Shown here one piece after another: positions 1 through 8,872 of a stretch of 64,000 nt of DNA. The position numbers and the translations under genes are program-made. Each line of letters opens with the position of its first letter. Position 1 is the first letter of the stretch. The notes beneath the pieces were generated by a model. That model saw nothing but the letters and a program-made list of their open reading frames with translations. It had not been told where the DNA came from and ran no database searches. The DNA is taken from positions 77,402 through 141,401 of the forward strand of contig NZ_KE383903.1 in the NCBI RefSeq assembly GCF_000422685.1, read 5' to 3'. Source of the DNA: Flavobacterium gelidilacus DSM 15343 (GTDB lineage: Bacteria > Bacteroidota > Bacteroidia > Flavobacteriales > Flavobacteriaceae).

Positions 1-33
1 TCCTGAATTATAAACATAAGTTTGTCCCATATA

Positions 34-1164
34 TTAGTATTTTTTACGTGATTTAAAAACCTCTACTTTAGCCTTTAAGTTTACTCCAACTTCCTTACCA
101 TTGCCTTTTAACCAAGCTGTAACAAAAGTATTTGTTCTATTAACACGTAATTCTATTTCTGTTTCTCCTTGATAATTATCTTTATAAATTTCTGTAAAGG
201 CATCAAAAATTTCTTTTTCATCAAACCAAATTGATCCACCATAATTCTGTCCTGTCTTATCTCTCCAACCAAAATTTATTTTTTTTGGAATTGCCCTTTT
301 TGAAAATTCATTTTCAATTAAACTTTGATCAAATAGTTGTTCAAATTCTCCATTAAACATATCCATTCTTGTTATAAATATTGTGCCTTCATTTTGTATA
401 ACAAAAGTAGGTCTCCAAGAATATTTTTGTCTATATGTATCCCATAATCCAAAAGGAATAGGCTTGTTTTTGTTGGCTTCTCTTACTTCTGGAGGAACTA
501 TTTGTGGATTGTTCATAATTCTAGCAGCTTCATTTTTTTGATGCATTAGTTTTTCAAAACCATCTAATTTATCAATTTCTTCTTGCGGTATTATTACTTT
601 TTTACCTTGATAACGTCCAATTTCTACTTGTTTACCTGAACCATGTAACCAAATATAAACTGCACCACCTGGTGCATAGCCCACAACTATAGAAGTGTAA
701 GTTTCTTTTTCGTATTTTCCGTTTTTATTTAAAAAAACCAAGCTTTCTTGATATCCTTCTTTAAAATAGTGTACCATTTTTTCATAATCTATTTCTGTGT
801 CGATTTCATAAACACAATCTTCGGCATAAGCAACCCATTGAACATGCAGTCTATTAGGTACCGCTTTTATTCCATCGCTCATACCTCCAGTACCTGGATC
901 GCCCCAACCACCTTCACCGCTATCAGTACCTGCCTGAAGATCTACATAACCACCATCTGCCGATTCAAATCCTCCTCTATATACTTCGATTGGATAACCA
1001 ATTGGACAAGTTGATCCATCTTGCCATCTAAATTTTTCTATTTGTGTTGTTTGCATATTTTGTTGTTGTGTTTGCTTGTTTTGGCAAGCAATTAGAAGCA
1101 ATAACAAAATAGCTAAACACAAATTAGATACATAAAGTTTTATTAAAACTGGTTTTATAATCAT
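34..1164 (-). CDS. DUF2931-family lipoprotein, candidate orphan T6SS immunity protein
   Basis: Predicted lipoprotein of about 376 residues. A hydrophobic signal runs into a lipobox ending LLLLIAC, so it should be anchored on the periplasmic side of a membrane. The body resembles DUF2931, with the block VGYAPGGAVYIWLHG followed by VEIGRYQGKKV. The lipoprotein at 10657-11739 has the matching block FGFAPQGMVVVWLGYG, so the two are paralogues. An in-frame ATG at 1191 exists, but I prefer the ATG at 1164. It overlaps the TGA of the upstream DUF805-like gene as ATGA, typical of translational coupling, and gives a normal signal peptide. DUF2931 genes often sit beside T6SS lipase effectors; here no lipase is adjacent. 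Immunity is inferred from family and context. Confidence 0.75.
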   Translation of the reverse strand: MIIKPVLIKLYVSNLCLAILLLLLIACQNKQTQQQNMQTTQIEKFRWQDGSTCPIGYPIEVYRGGFESADGGYVDLQAGTDSGEGGWGDPGTGGMSDGIKAVPNRLHVQWVAYAEDCVYEIDTEIDYEKMVHYFKEGYQESLVFLNKNGKYEKETYTSIVVGYAPGGAVYIWLHGSGKQVEIGRYQGKKVIIPQEEIDKLDGFEKLMHQKNEAARIMNNPQIVPPEVREANKNKPIPFGLWDTYRQKYSWRPTFVIQNEGTIFITRMDMFNGEFEQLFDQSLIENEFSKRAIPKKINFGWRDKTGQNYGGSIWFDEKEIFDAFTEIYKDNYQGETEIELRVNRTNTFVTAWLKGNGKEVGVNLKAKVEVFKSRKKY

Positions 1165-1835
1165 TGACAAATTAGATATGTTACTAAACATGTTATAATT
1201 GTAAATACAATAGCACTTAAAAAAGTAAAAAGCATTAACTGGTCTTCGCTAAATCCTTTTTTTAAATTAGAATCAATAATTATTATTCCTACAAATGCAA
1301 GAAAAGTCACAAGTGCACCTAATGCCATAACTATAAATGCAACATACATATTATTACAAACATTTTCAGCATAAAATAGAGTAATTACCAAGTTAAAAAC
1401 TCCTATTAAAACAGCAACTAAAATAGATTTTAGAAAAGAAAGTTTCTTTTTAATTATTTTGTTTGGTCTTACTAAATCTTCAACTGCACTTATTTCTTTT
1501 TGTATTACTTTTGAATCTTCTATCTCTATTACAGAATCTTGCGCTAAAAGATATAAATTATAAAAAGGAACAAATAATAAATACACCGGCTTTTTTATAT
1601 CATTCATTCTTCCTATTCCAATAGATATTGTTATTACAATGAATATCAATTGACAAATATTTATGAGCAGGTACCAATCAATTAGAAACATAATTGAAGA
1701 AATACAAATGAAAACTAAGTAATTTATAATCAAAAAAGTCCAAAAATCAGATTTATTTGATTTTACAATATATTTATTAAAATTTTGCCAAATATTAATA
1801 TATCGCTCATAGCTTTTTTTTAAATATTGTATCAT
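1161..1835 (-). CDS. DUF805-like multi-pass membrane protein
   Basis: A 224-residue integral membrane protein. Residues about 30-75 hold two hydrophobic helices followed by GIGRMNDIKKP, which matches the RRxHDxGKS-type loop of DUF805 proteins, then a PFYNLYLLAQ segment. A charged middle (about 100-130) is followed by three more hydrophobic segments to the C terminus, so it is longer than a plain DUF805 domain. Its ATG overlaps the vgrG1 stop codon by 4 bp and its own stop overlaps the next start, so vgrG1, this gene and the DUF2931 gene are probably translated as a unit. It occupies the place where an effector would be expected behind vgrG. Whether it is a membrane-acting toxin, an immunity protein or neither cannot be told. 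Confidence 0.65.
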   Translation of the reverse strand: MIQYLKKSYERYINIWQNFNKYIVKSNKSDFWTFLIINYLVFICISSIMFLIDWYLLINICQLIFIVITISIGIGRMNDIKKPVYLLFVPFYNLYLLAQDSVIEIEDSKVIQKEISAVEDLVRPNKIIKKKLSFLKSILVAVLIGVFNLVITLFYAENVCNNMYVAFIVMALGALVTFLAFVGIIIIDSNLKKGFSEDQLMLFTFLSAIVFTIITCLVTYLICQ

Positions 1836-3655
1836 CCTTTATTGACTTTAGCGTCAATTGCACCTAATATTTTAGCGACACCTGCACTTTTAAATAAAAT
1901 ATCTCCTTGTTCTGCTTTATGTGTTGTGGTTGCGGTTGTTTCTGTCAAATCACCAGCAATTTTAACCGTTTTATTTTCGTCAATATTTTGATTGTATGTT
2001 TTGGCAGATAATCTATGTAATTCTGTAATTGATAATGTATTGTTTGCTCCGACAGAAGTATCATTGTTGTTTTGAATACTAGTTGTCATATTATTTCCAA
2101 CACTTATATCTAAATTTTCCCCAACACTTATGCTCATATTTTTCGGTGCATTTACACTAATATTTCCTTGTCCGTCCATCATCCATGTGTTGCCGCTTGG
2201 GTCTTCTATGAAGATACTTCCTTCTGCATCATTCATGATTATTTTTGTGCCGCTTCTACTTTGGATAACTTTTTTGTCATTCCCAGATGTAGCATAGCTT
2301 GAACTTTCATTTCCGTTGTACATGGTTCCTAAGACGAATGGTTTTTCGGCATTTCCTGCTTCAAAGGCTACTAATACTTCTTCTCCAATTTCTGGTATGA
2401 AATACATTCCTTTGCCTGATCCTGCATGTGGGTTTGTCATTCTAATCCAAGGTGTATTGTCTTCTTGCCATGCGAATTTTACTTGTACTCTTCCTAGTCC
2501 TGCCGGATCGTTGTTGTCTGTCACAATTGCGGTTTGTGTATCTGCATTTGGATGACTGTGGACATTCCCGTAAGGTGGTGCCATTACATCTTCTGGAACG
2601 GCTTGAAAACTGTTGTGATACGAGCCTGATTCTTCGCAAACATGTGTGATGTCGGTTATGATGTAACTTCCGAAATTTTGTTCTTGTAAGCCATCAATTA
2701 GGTTGCCGGTTAATGAAAAGGCTGGTTCTTGAATGGAAACTACATCTCCAATTCTAAGTCCTGTTTCATCACTGTCTCCTTTTGCGGTTACTAGATCGGC
2801 AGCTCTTGATTGTAATTGTGTCGTGACTCTATCAACTAAATGGGTTCTTGCACTTCCTTCTTCGATTGGATGTGTGTAGAGCATTGTCGCGTTATCTGGA
2901 AATAACTTTTTTGATCGCTCAAAAGCTACTTTTGCATAACCTTCTGGTTGGTAATTTATTTCTGATGTATTTGCTTTTTGGGTTTCAGCGCTGCTTGATT
3001 CATAGCCTAAATATTCCAATCCAAGTGGTTTGGTTCTCATTTCTATGTTGAAACTATGAAGCGAACGACCATATTCTAATGTAAAGTTTTTTGATGTTGG
3101 TTGTCCGAAAACTAATTCTTCTCCATTATAATAGAACCATTGTCCTTTCTTTTGGGCTAATCTTGCTACAAATCCAAAATCGCTTTCTCTGTATTGAACC
3201 GTGTAAGGCATTGAACTGTCATGATTAACTTTAACGGTGGGTTGCAGTTCTTTTTGACCATAATTTGAGGTTATTTGCTTAACAACATCGGACAAAGATT
3301 GGTCTGTATAAGAAACTGTTTTTGGAGTTCCTTCCATTACGATGGTTGGACTGTAGCCATTTATTATTATTCCACCTGCAGCTCCAGAAGTCCGTATCAT
3401 TTGGGCTTCTGTAATTATTCCGTTAAAAATGAACGGTGAAGTAGTGGATAGGCTTGTTGGTGTAATTTCTATTTTGATGGGTTCTCCAATATAGCTTTGA
3501 GCTTTATCGATAGCTTGACTCACAAATTCTTTTGGCAAAGGTTGAAGTACTGAAAACGTATGGTGCGTATGCACTTTTTGTTGAATAACTAACTTGGAAA
3601 ATCGCGTAAGTGTTTCTCCTCCAATAGTAATGCTGATTTTTGTACTGATTGCCAT
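1832..3655 (-). CDS. vgrG: VgrG1, T6SSiii spike protein (TssI)
   Basis: Trimeric spike protein that caps the Hcp tube and carries effectors. The 607 residues comprise a gp27-like N-terminal region (about 1-340), a gp5-like OB-fold starting near residue 358 (MAPPYGNVHSH, then LGRVQVKFAW and GEEVLVAFEAGNAEKPFVLG), and a C-terminal stretch of short repeats (NMSISVG, NLDISVG, NNMTTSI) expected to form the beta-helical needle. The C-terminal 103 residues differ completely from those of the second copy at 13429-15270, while the front is nearly identical. No extra catalytic domain is visible, so it would carry cargo non-covalently. ATG start. The identical 5' part continues about 14 bp upstream of the start. 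Confidence 0.95.
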   Translation of the reverse strand: MAISTKISITIGGETLTRFSKLVIQQKVHTHHTFSVLQPLPKEFVSQAIDKAQSYIGEPIKIEITPTSLSTTSPFIFNGIITEAQMIRTSGAAGGIIINGYSPTIVMEGTPKTVSYTDQSLSDVVKQITSNYGQKELQPTVKVNHDSSMPYTVQYRESDFGFVARLAQKKGQWFYYNGEELVFGQPTSKNFTLEYGRSLHSFNIEMRTKPLGLEYLGYESSSAETQKANTSEINYQPEGYAKVAFERSKKLFPDNATMLYTHPIEEGSARTHLVDRVTTQLQSRAADLVTAKGDSDETGLRIGDVVSIQEPAFSLTGNLIDGLQEQNFGSYIITDITHVCEESGSYHNSFQAVPEDVMAPPYGNVHSHPNADTQTAIVTDNNDPAGLGRVQVKFAWQEDNTPWIRMTNPHAGSGKGMYFIPEIGEEVLVAFEAGNAEKPFVLGTMYNGNESSSYATSGNDKKVIQSRSGTKIIMNDAEGSIFIEDPSGNTWMMDGQGNISVNAPKNMSISVGENLDISVGNNMTTSIQNNNDTSVGANNTLSITELHRLSAKTYNQNIDENKTVKIAGDLTETTATTTHKAEQGDILFKSAGVAKILGAIDAKVNKG

Positions 3656-3669
3656 AAGAAATATTTTTT
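2144..3669 (-). repeat. vgrG long direct repeat, copy A
   Basis: This segment covers the conserved part of vgrG1 plus about 14 bp upstream. It is a direct duplicate of 13759-15284 at a constant offset of 11,615 bp with no indels seen. From about 3309 to 3669 I find no base differences between the copies. Further into the gene, scattered mostly silent differences appear. Homology ends after the codons for NISVNAP, where the two 3' ends become unrelated. Confidence 0.85.
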
Positions 3670-3851
3670 ATTTACTTTTTAAAACATAAGTAGTAAATTT
3701 AGTAAAAATATTCTTTTGAAAGTGGATTTTAATGTGTTTTTATTTAGACGCTAAGATTTAACTTAGAGTTTTTGGAATGGCTGTGGAATTTCAATAAAAC
3801 AGATTCTTTACAGTCCCTTTTTAGTAAATTTTTAATTGTAAAATTAAAATG

Positions 3852-4061
3852 CTAGTGAACTTTTACAAAAAAAAATATACTTGAACTATTTGGATAACGT
3901 AATTTAGTTTCCCCATCGTTATAAAATAAAATCTCAACCTCATCGATAGGTTTGTTTTCTAGGTTTAAAACCGTTCCTCTTATTTCATATTGAATGGTCT
4001 GTTTTTTGGTTGAAAAACAAGAAACAAAACTAGCAAATAATATTATTAAAAGCTTTTTCAA
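3852..4061 (-). pseudogene. Short lipoprotein fragment with carboxypeptidase-regulatory-like start
   Basis: A 69-residue reading frame with a lipoprotein signal (MKKLLIILFASFVSC) followed by IRGTVLNLENKPIDEVEILFY, which looks like the first strands of a carboxypeptidase-regulatory-like (Ig-type) domain. The frame ends just after a run of nine T on the coding strand (phenylalanines), far short of a full domain. It lies between another remnant and vgrG1, so I read it as a truncated lipoprotein gene. It could instead be a real small lipoprotein; the homopolymer run makes a frameshift worth testing. Confidence 0.45.
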
Positions 4062-4068
4062 TTTTTAT

Positions 4069-4455
4069 TTATTTATTTCTCTCATAAACTCTTTGTGGTA
4101 TTTTCTTAATGTCCTTGTTTTGAGATTTCATGAGTGAAATGTATTTTTGATAAGATACCTTTGCTTCTTTATTCTCATCATTTCCCCATTGTGCATCTGC
4201 TAAATTTAACCAAGCAACAACTCTGTTTGGATCTTTTTTAACAATTTTTTCCAAAAGAAATATTGCTTCATTATAATTTCCTAATTGCTCATAATTATAG
4301 GCAATATTATTAAAAATTTCTACATTTGAAATATTGAAATTCTTTGTTAAGTTTTGCGATTTTTCAATTACTGGAAAACTAATAAACAACTCCTCATTTG
4401 AAATAGTGTAAACTAAGTTACCAATGTCTTTTCCTTTATAATCTACAATTGTTGT
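4069..4455 (-). pseudogene. TPR C-terminal remnant in frame behind an upstream stop codon
   Basis: Open frame encoding a tetratricopeptide module (IFNNIAYNYEQLGNYNEAIF, then VAWLNLADAQWGN) and ending KKIPQRVYERNK. No ATG lies in front of it. The first possible start is a TTG at 4389, but protein-like sequence (IVDYKGKDIGNLVYTIS) continues upstream in the same frame, right up to the TAA that ends the preceding lipoprotein gene at 4456. Most likely this is the 3' part of a longer TPR gene whose 5' part has been lost or replaced. Readthrough fusion to the 269-residue lipoprotein is a less likely alternative. Confidence 0.55.
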
Positions 4456-5265
4456 TTAAGCCTTATAATTAATTGGTGAAAACAAAAATTTTTTATTAAA
4501 ATTAATTGCTTCTAATGTTTCAAAATTTGTATTGCTTAATTTATAATCTTCAAAATAAATACGGTTTGATTTTATTCCTTCCCTTCCAAAAATTATACTT
4601 TCTTTATAAATAAGATATGTTTCTTTTTCGTGATAATATTTATAAGCTACCCGTTGTTTTGTTGAAGAAGCGGTATATTCATAAATTAAATAAAAAGTGT
4701 TTGGGTCAATAATTTTCAAAGAAGTATTAAGTGCCATTTCATTAATTATTAACCCTTGATACTCCTTTTGATTTATAAACAATGATGTTTTGTCAATTCT
4801 TATTGAATCTTTATTCTCTATTACATTATAGTTTTGATCTCTATCATTTAAAAGTAAATTATAGTCTACAAAAGAAAATACTTTATGCTTGTTCCCTCTA
4901 TTGTATTCTAAAATTCCCCAATTATTCTTTAATGAATCTATTTTAATAGTTATATTTTCATTTTTAAAATAAACAGAATTTGTTTTTAATTTTATAATAT
5001 TATTATCTAATTTTTGTAATATTTCTGAAAAATAAGCATTATTATCATCAGCAATACTATAAAAATCATCTTCTCCCATAGATTTTTTTAGAGAATCAAT
5101 TGATTTGAGATTTGGTTTATAATAATATATTCCACTTTGCGTAATAGTAGTTTGATTATTTGTTACACTCTTATTTGCTTGCTCTTTTTCTTGTCCTTTG
5201 CAGGAAGTAAAAGTTATAAATATTGATAAATAAATAATTACTCTGTATTTTAATAAATTATTCAC
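4456..5265 (-). CDS. Lipoprotein of unknown family, candidate immunity protein
   Basis: A 269-residue predicted lipoprotein: hydrophobic signal then FTSCKGQ, with the cysteine as the lipidation site. The mature part is rich in Asn, Lys and Tyr, with no catalytic motif and no family I recognise. Its start overlaps the stop of the SH3-domain lipoprotein gene by 8 bp, which ties it to the GH19 effector operon. Its place two genes behind a predicted peptidoglycan hydrolase suggests periplasmic immunity, but that rests on context only. The reading frame continues in frame past its TAA into the TPR remnant at 4069-4455, so the present C terminus (SPINYKA) may be a secondary end. Confidence 0.6.
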   Translation of the reverse strand: MNNLLKYRVIIYLSIFITFTSCKGQEKEQANKSVTNNQTTITQSGIYYYKPNLKSIDSLKKSMGEDDFYSIADDNNAYFSEILQKLDNNIIKLKTNSVYFKNENITIKIDSLKNNWGILEYNRGNKHKVFSFVDYNLLLNDRDQNYNVIENKDSIRIDKTSLFINQKEYQGLIINEMALNTSLKIIDPNTFYLIYEYTASSTKQRVAYKYYHEKETYLIYKESIIFGREGIKSNRIYFEDYKLSNTNFETLEAINFNKKFLFSPINYKA

Positions 5266-6505
5266 TAACTATTTTAGTTTTATATACATATCCTCTTTTA
5301 CCTTCTTTTGTTTGCACTAACCACCAATTTCCTTTATCATATAAAACTTGAATTGTTTCGCCAGAAATTATTTTCTGTAAAATTTCAGACTTACTGTTTT
5401 CTTCTTTTCTTAAATTTGTATAACCATCTGGATCTTTAATTTTGTATTTTAATTCTGGTTTTGATTTTGTATTCATTAATTCTTTAATACATGTTTTATT
5501 TCTGTTTGTTTCATCTGGTAAAGATTTTACTTTATCAAATAAATCAATATCATTTATGTTTAATTCTTGCTTAACATTACAAACATAAATAAATGAGTCT
5601 TCTTGATTACTAGACTCAGTTTTATAAATAGTATTTATCAGATACCAATCATTATTTTTATATTCAATATAATATTCTGATTCTAAATAACCTCTGTCAG
5701 GGAATTTTGTTTTAATTACAAAGCCATTTTTATTTTTTTTAATATCCGTAATTTGGTTCCCACCATCTTCTGAAAAGTTAATTGTTTTTAATCTTAAAAC
5801 ATATTTGTTATTATTGTTAACAAATAAAAACAAATCATCACCTTGATATGGTTTTGAACTAACAATTTTATCTAAAACATTGTCATTATTAATGTCGATT
5901 TCTTTAACAAAATAATCATCATTGTTTTCATAGAAAGAAATGTTTTTTGTATTAACAATATCTTTATCTTTTACAGAAAAAACAGCGTTAAATAAATCAT
6001 CTATAATTTTTCTTTTTGAAGAATTCAAATTAGAATTAAAAACATTATCCTTTTTTGGATATGGTGAATCAAAAAGAAAAAACAGAACAGATTTAGCTTT
6101 CATATCATCTAATTCATTAATTAAATAATATTTATTTTTTTCTTTTATATATCTTAATGATTTATATTGAAAATAATTTACTGCATCTGCATACCATTTA
6201 CCATTATAACAAATAGAAATTATATTGTTTTCATATTTTTCATTTTTATTTAATAAATTAAACCAATAATCAATATAATTATTACTTTCTTTATATAGTT
6301 CACTTGGTTCATCTTTTTCTATATCCCATCCAAAATACTCATTAAATTGTTTAAACTCTTTTGGAAATTGATTTAAAAATTGAGATTCGTCTTTATTAAT
6401 AAAACTCTCCTCTAGATTATTAATATTTATATCGGTTTGTGAAGAAGTTTTACAACTTACAAATAGAAATAAACTTAACAAATAAATAAATTTAATCTTA
6501 TACAT
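5258..6505 (-). CDS. SH3-domain lipoprotein, candidate immunity to the GH19 effector
   Basis: A 415-residue lipoprotein (lipobox FLFVSCKTS). Residues about 350-415 form a bacterial SH3 (SH3b/SH3_3) domain: YTNLRKEENSKSEILQKI, then GNWWLVQTKEGKRGYVYK. The rest is Asn/Lys-rich, with no family recognised. SH3b domains commonly bind peptidoglycan or cover partner proteins, which fits a periplasmic protector against a cell-wall hydrolase. The gene overlaps the 3' end of the effector gene by 8 bp and the next lipoprotein gene by 8 bp, so all three are probably co-translated. The SH3 domain is seen; the immunity role is inferred from adjacency. Confidence 0.7.
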   Translation of the reverse strand: MYKIKFIYLLSLFLFVSCKTSSQTDININNLEESFINKDESQFLNQFPKEFKQFNEYFGWDIEKDEPSELYKESNNYIDYWFNLLNKNEKYENNIISICYNGKWYADAVNYFQYKSLRYIKEKNKYYLINELDDMKAKSVLFFLFDSPYPKKDNVFNSNLNSSKRKIIDDLFNAVFSVKDKDIVNTKNISFYENNDDYFVKEIDINNDNVLDKIVSSKPYQGDDLFLFVNNNNKYVLRLKTINFSEDGGNQITDIKKNKNGFVIKTKFPDRGYLESEYYIEYKNNDWYLINTIYKTESSNQEDSFIYVCNVKQELNINDIDLFDKVKSLPDETNRNKTCIKELMNTKSKPELKYKIKDPDGYTNLRKEENSKSEILQKIISGETIQVLYDKGNWWLVQTKEGKRGYVYKTKIVSE

Positions 6506-8861
6506 ATGCTTCAGTAATTATTATTTTTGCACCATCTATTCCTTTTTCTTCAATAATGTCAAATATCTCTTTCAATTTTGCTTGACTTTGGCCTACAAAA
6601 TCCTTAGATCTAGTAGTGCCAGGTAATAAACAACCTTCTGTGTCTTCTGCCTTATTTCCACCATGTATTAATATGGCTCTACTTTTTGATACTTGATTAT
6701 TAAATAGTTTTAATCCTTTCTTTATTTTGGTGCCATAATGCCATTCTAAATTATATGTTCCAATTGGCACTCTTTGTTCAATTCCTGAAACTGTTGTATC
6801 AGGACCTTTTTCTTCAAGTATAAACCCTTTAACTTCTGAATCATCAATAGTAAATTCACCTATTGTTGAATTATTTGTTTGCCATTTCCTTTTTAATCTT
6901 ATAGTTACACCAGTAGAATTTCCAACGCTTTTAACTCCACCGTTTTTGTTTATGCATATTTGTGGGTATTTAAAAATATTTTTTAAATTTAACACATAAT
7001 TTCTCCTTTCAACAAGGCCATTAGACCCCCCATTGACTAGATAACTTATTATATCCACTCTATCATCATCCGCAATTAAACTTAAATCTACAGTGCCGTA
7101 TTTTTTTGTTTCACCATCAATAATATATTTAATAGTTGTTTTAGGATAATCTGGTTTGTGAATTTTAACATAGGTAGGTGCTTTTTTAGGCCCTGTCCAC
7201 CTTTGGCCAACACTTAAAACCTTACCCTGTTTCCAATACCAACCAGCTGAATCAAAAGCGTTTTTTAAATTATTTGCTATCAATTCATAATTTGTTACAC
7301 AATCAACTTTACTATATGCTTTATAAATAACATAATTTGACTTCCAAGTAAGTTGCATTAAACCTCTACCTACATATGGTTTATATTCTCCATTTGTAGC
7401 ATATTCTTTTGTAGTTCTAAACCTATCAGTTTCAAGATAGACTTGTGAGAGAAAGTGTATTTTTCTAATACAAGTATTAATTTTGTATTTATTAAAAATT
7501 TTATTTAATTCTGTATTAAATTTTTCAATTGTTTTATCTTGAGCATTTAGTTTACAATTATTGGCCCCAAACAGACTATAACCACTCGCTTTTTTAACAC
7601 TTGTTTCACTATCTCTTAATTTTTTTATGATATCTGTTGTTTCTTGTAAAGTTAAGTCTCTATTACAATAACATTTTCCTTTCTCTTTTTTAGGCTCTTC
7701 GGGCTTTTTACCTTCCTTAACTGCCGTTACAGTCTTATTTTCAGAAATATCAACTTTAAACTCAGAAATATCTACATCAACAGTTTTGCTTACAATATGT
7801 GTTTTTGTTTCTAAAACTTCTACATCTACAAATAGTTCTTGTTCACTGCCTTCTAGATCCCAAGAAGTTCCTCCTAAACTTGCAGGTATTGTGCTTAATA
7901 AAATATCTTTTTTATGAACGTCTGATTTAATTGTGATTTTTTCGTTTACTAATAAGTCATTTGAAAAAGTATCCTCTTCCATTACTTTAAAACGAACGGT
8001 TTTACCTATCAAACCAGAAGAGTAAATTGTGGCTGAAAGCTTTTTTGAGCCGTTTTTAACTAAGGTTACTTTGCTAATTCCTGATGCAGTTGCTGGTTTT
8101 GGTGTTCCTGCTTTTGCTTTGTATGGTTGAACCGGTTTTGGTTTGGGTGGTTGTTGTCCTTTTATAACTTTTGTAGTTTCATCTTTTCTTACTTCTACGT
8201 GTTTTGGGTTTGCCACATTTATATTATCACTTGATGCTTTTAAACTTCCTAAATGATAGGCTGTAACATAAAATTCGTGTTGACTTCCTTCAGATTTGTT
8301 ATAGGCATTGGCAATTTTTTCGAAATCGGGTTCTAATAAAAAATTTGCCATAGCAATCCCATTACTTCCTACTTGTACATTTCTTTTCTTTAATAGATTT
8401 TTTTCATTAATAGAATTATGTCCTTTTCCGTTTGCATCGTCTTCATATAAAGATAATTCTAAATATTCGCTTTGCATTCCGACTGTTTGAACTTTTACGT
8501 CTAAAGTGCTTCCGTAGGCTATTTTTTTTGATTTACTTGAAACTTCAATTGAAGATATTTCTTTTTTTTCGGAACCAATTACTGTAACTTTTAATCCTGT
8601 GCTTATTTCTGCATCATATACGTAGGCTACAATTAAGTACGATTTACCAATTGCTGCTTCTTGAAATCTAATTTTTCCTTCTGTTTTTTCTAATATCTTA
8701 TTTGGAACTCCATTGTTTAAATAATAAACTGCCCATTTTACATTAGCTTCCTTTCGTTCAGAAGTTGGTGTGTCTGAATACCATTCTTTAACAGTATAAG
8801 TTTGCCACTCATTGACTTTTAATTCTGTTGCTCCTGATATGCTTTTTACACCTTTTTTCAC
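6498..8861 (-). CDS. T6SS cell-wall effector: Ig-like N-terminus, GH19-type muramidase, DUF5675
   Basis: A 787-residue protein with no signal peptide, as expected for T6SS cargo. Residues 10-220 and 260-375 look like Ig-type beta domains, split by a Pro/Lys linker (about 235-258). A GH19/lysozyme-like domain spans about 400-640. It carries HFLSQVYLETDRF with the likely catalytic Glu at 477, and YVGRGLMQLTWKSNY (496-510), the family's conserved strand. A DUF5675 domain (about 652-770) contains LIHGGNKAEDTEGC with His733 and Cys744. It should hydrolyse peptidoglycan of target cells after periplasmic delivery. The gene begins 11 bp after the DUF4280 PAAR-like gene and overlaps the SH3 lipoprotein gene, forming a tip-effector-immunity set. 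Confidence 0.82.
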   Translation of the reverse strand: MKKGVKSISGATELKVNEWQTYTVKEWYSDTPTSERKEANVKWAVYYLNNGVPNKILEKTEGKIRFQEAAIGKSYLIVAYVYDAEISTGLKVTVIGSEKKEISSIEVSSKSKKIAYGSTLDVKVQTVGMQSEYLELSLYEDDANGKGHNSINEKNLLKKRNVQVGSNGIAMANFLLEPDFEKIANAYNKSEGSQHEFYVTAYHLGSLKASSDNINVANPKHVEVRKDETTKVIKGQQPPKPKPVQPYKAKAGTPKPATASGISKVTLVKNGSKKLSATIYSSGLIGKTVRFKVMEEDTFSNDLLVNEKITIKSDVHKKDILLSTIPASLGGTSWDLEGSEQELFVDVEVLETKTHIVSKTVDVDISEFKVDISENKTVTAVKEGKKPEEPKKEKGKCYCNRDLTLQETTDIIKKLRDSETSVKKASGYSLFGANNCKLNAQDKTIEKFNTELNKIFNKYKINTCIRKIHFLSQVYLETDRFRTTKEYATNGEYKPYVGRGLMQLTWKSNYVIYKAYSKVDCVTNYELIANNLKNAFDSAGWYWKQGKVLSVGQRWTGPKKAPTYVKIHKPDYPKTTIKYIIDGETKKYGTVDLSLIADDDRVDIISYLVNGGSNGLVERRNYVLNLKNIFKYPQICINKNGGVKSVGNSTGVTIRLKRKWQTNNSTIGEFTIDDSEVKGFILEEKGPDTTVSGIEQRVPIGTYNLEWHYGTKIKKGLKLFNNQVSKSRAILIHGGNKAEDTEGCLLPGTTRSKDFVGQSQAKLKEIFDIIEEKGIDGAKIIITEAYV

Positions 8862-8872
8862 GATTTCTATTT

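Noticed and set aside
34-1191. Start of the first DUF2931 gene at 1191
   Set aside because: It would overlap the upstream gene by 31 bp and put nine extra residues before the signal; the ATGA overlap at 1164 is better.
2316-3051. Plus-strand open frames within vgrG1 and their equivalents in vgrG2
   Set aside because: They are antisense shadows of the conserved spike gene and appear in both copies only because the gene is duplicated.
4069-5265. Stop-codon readthrough fusing the 269-residue lipoprotein to the TPR module
   Set aside because: The frames do join, but no readthrough signal is visible and a remnant explains the missing start more simply.
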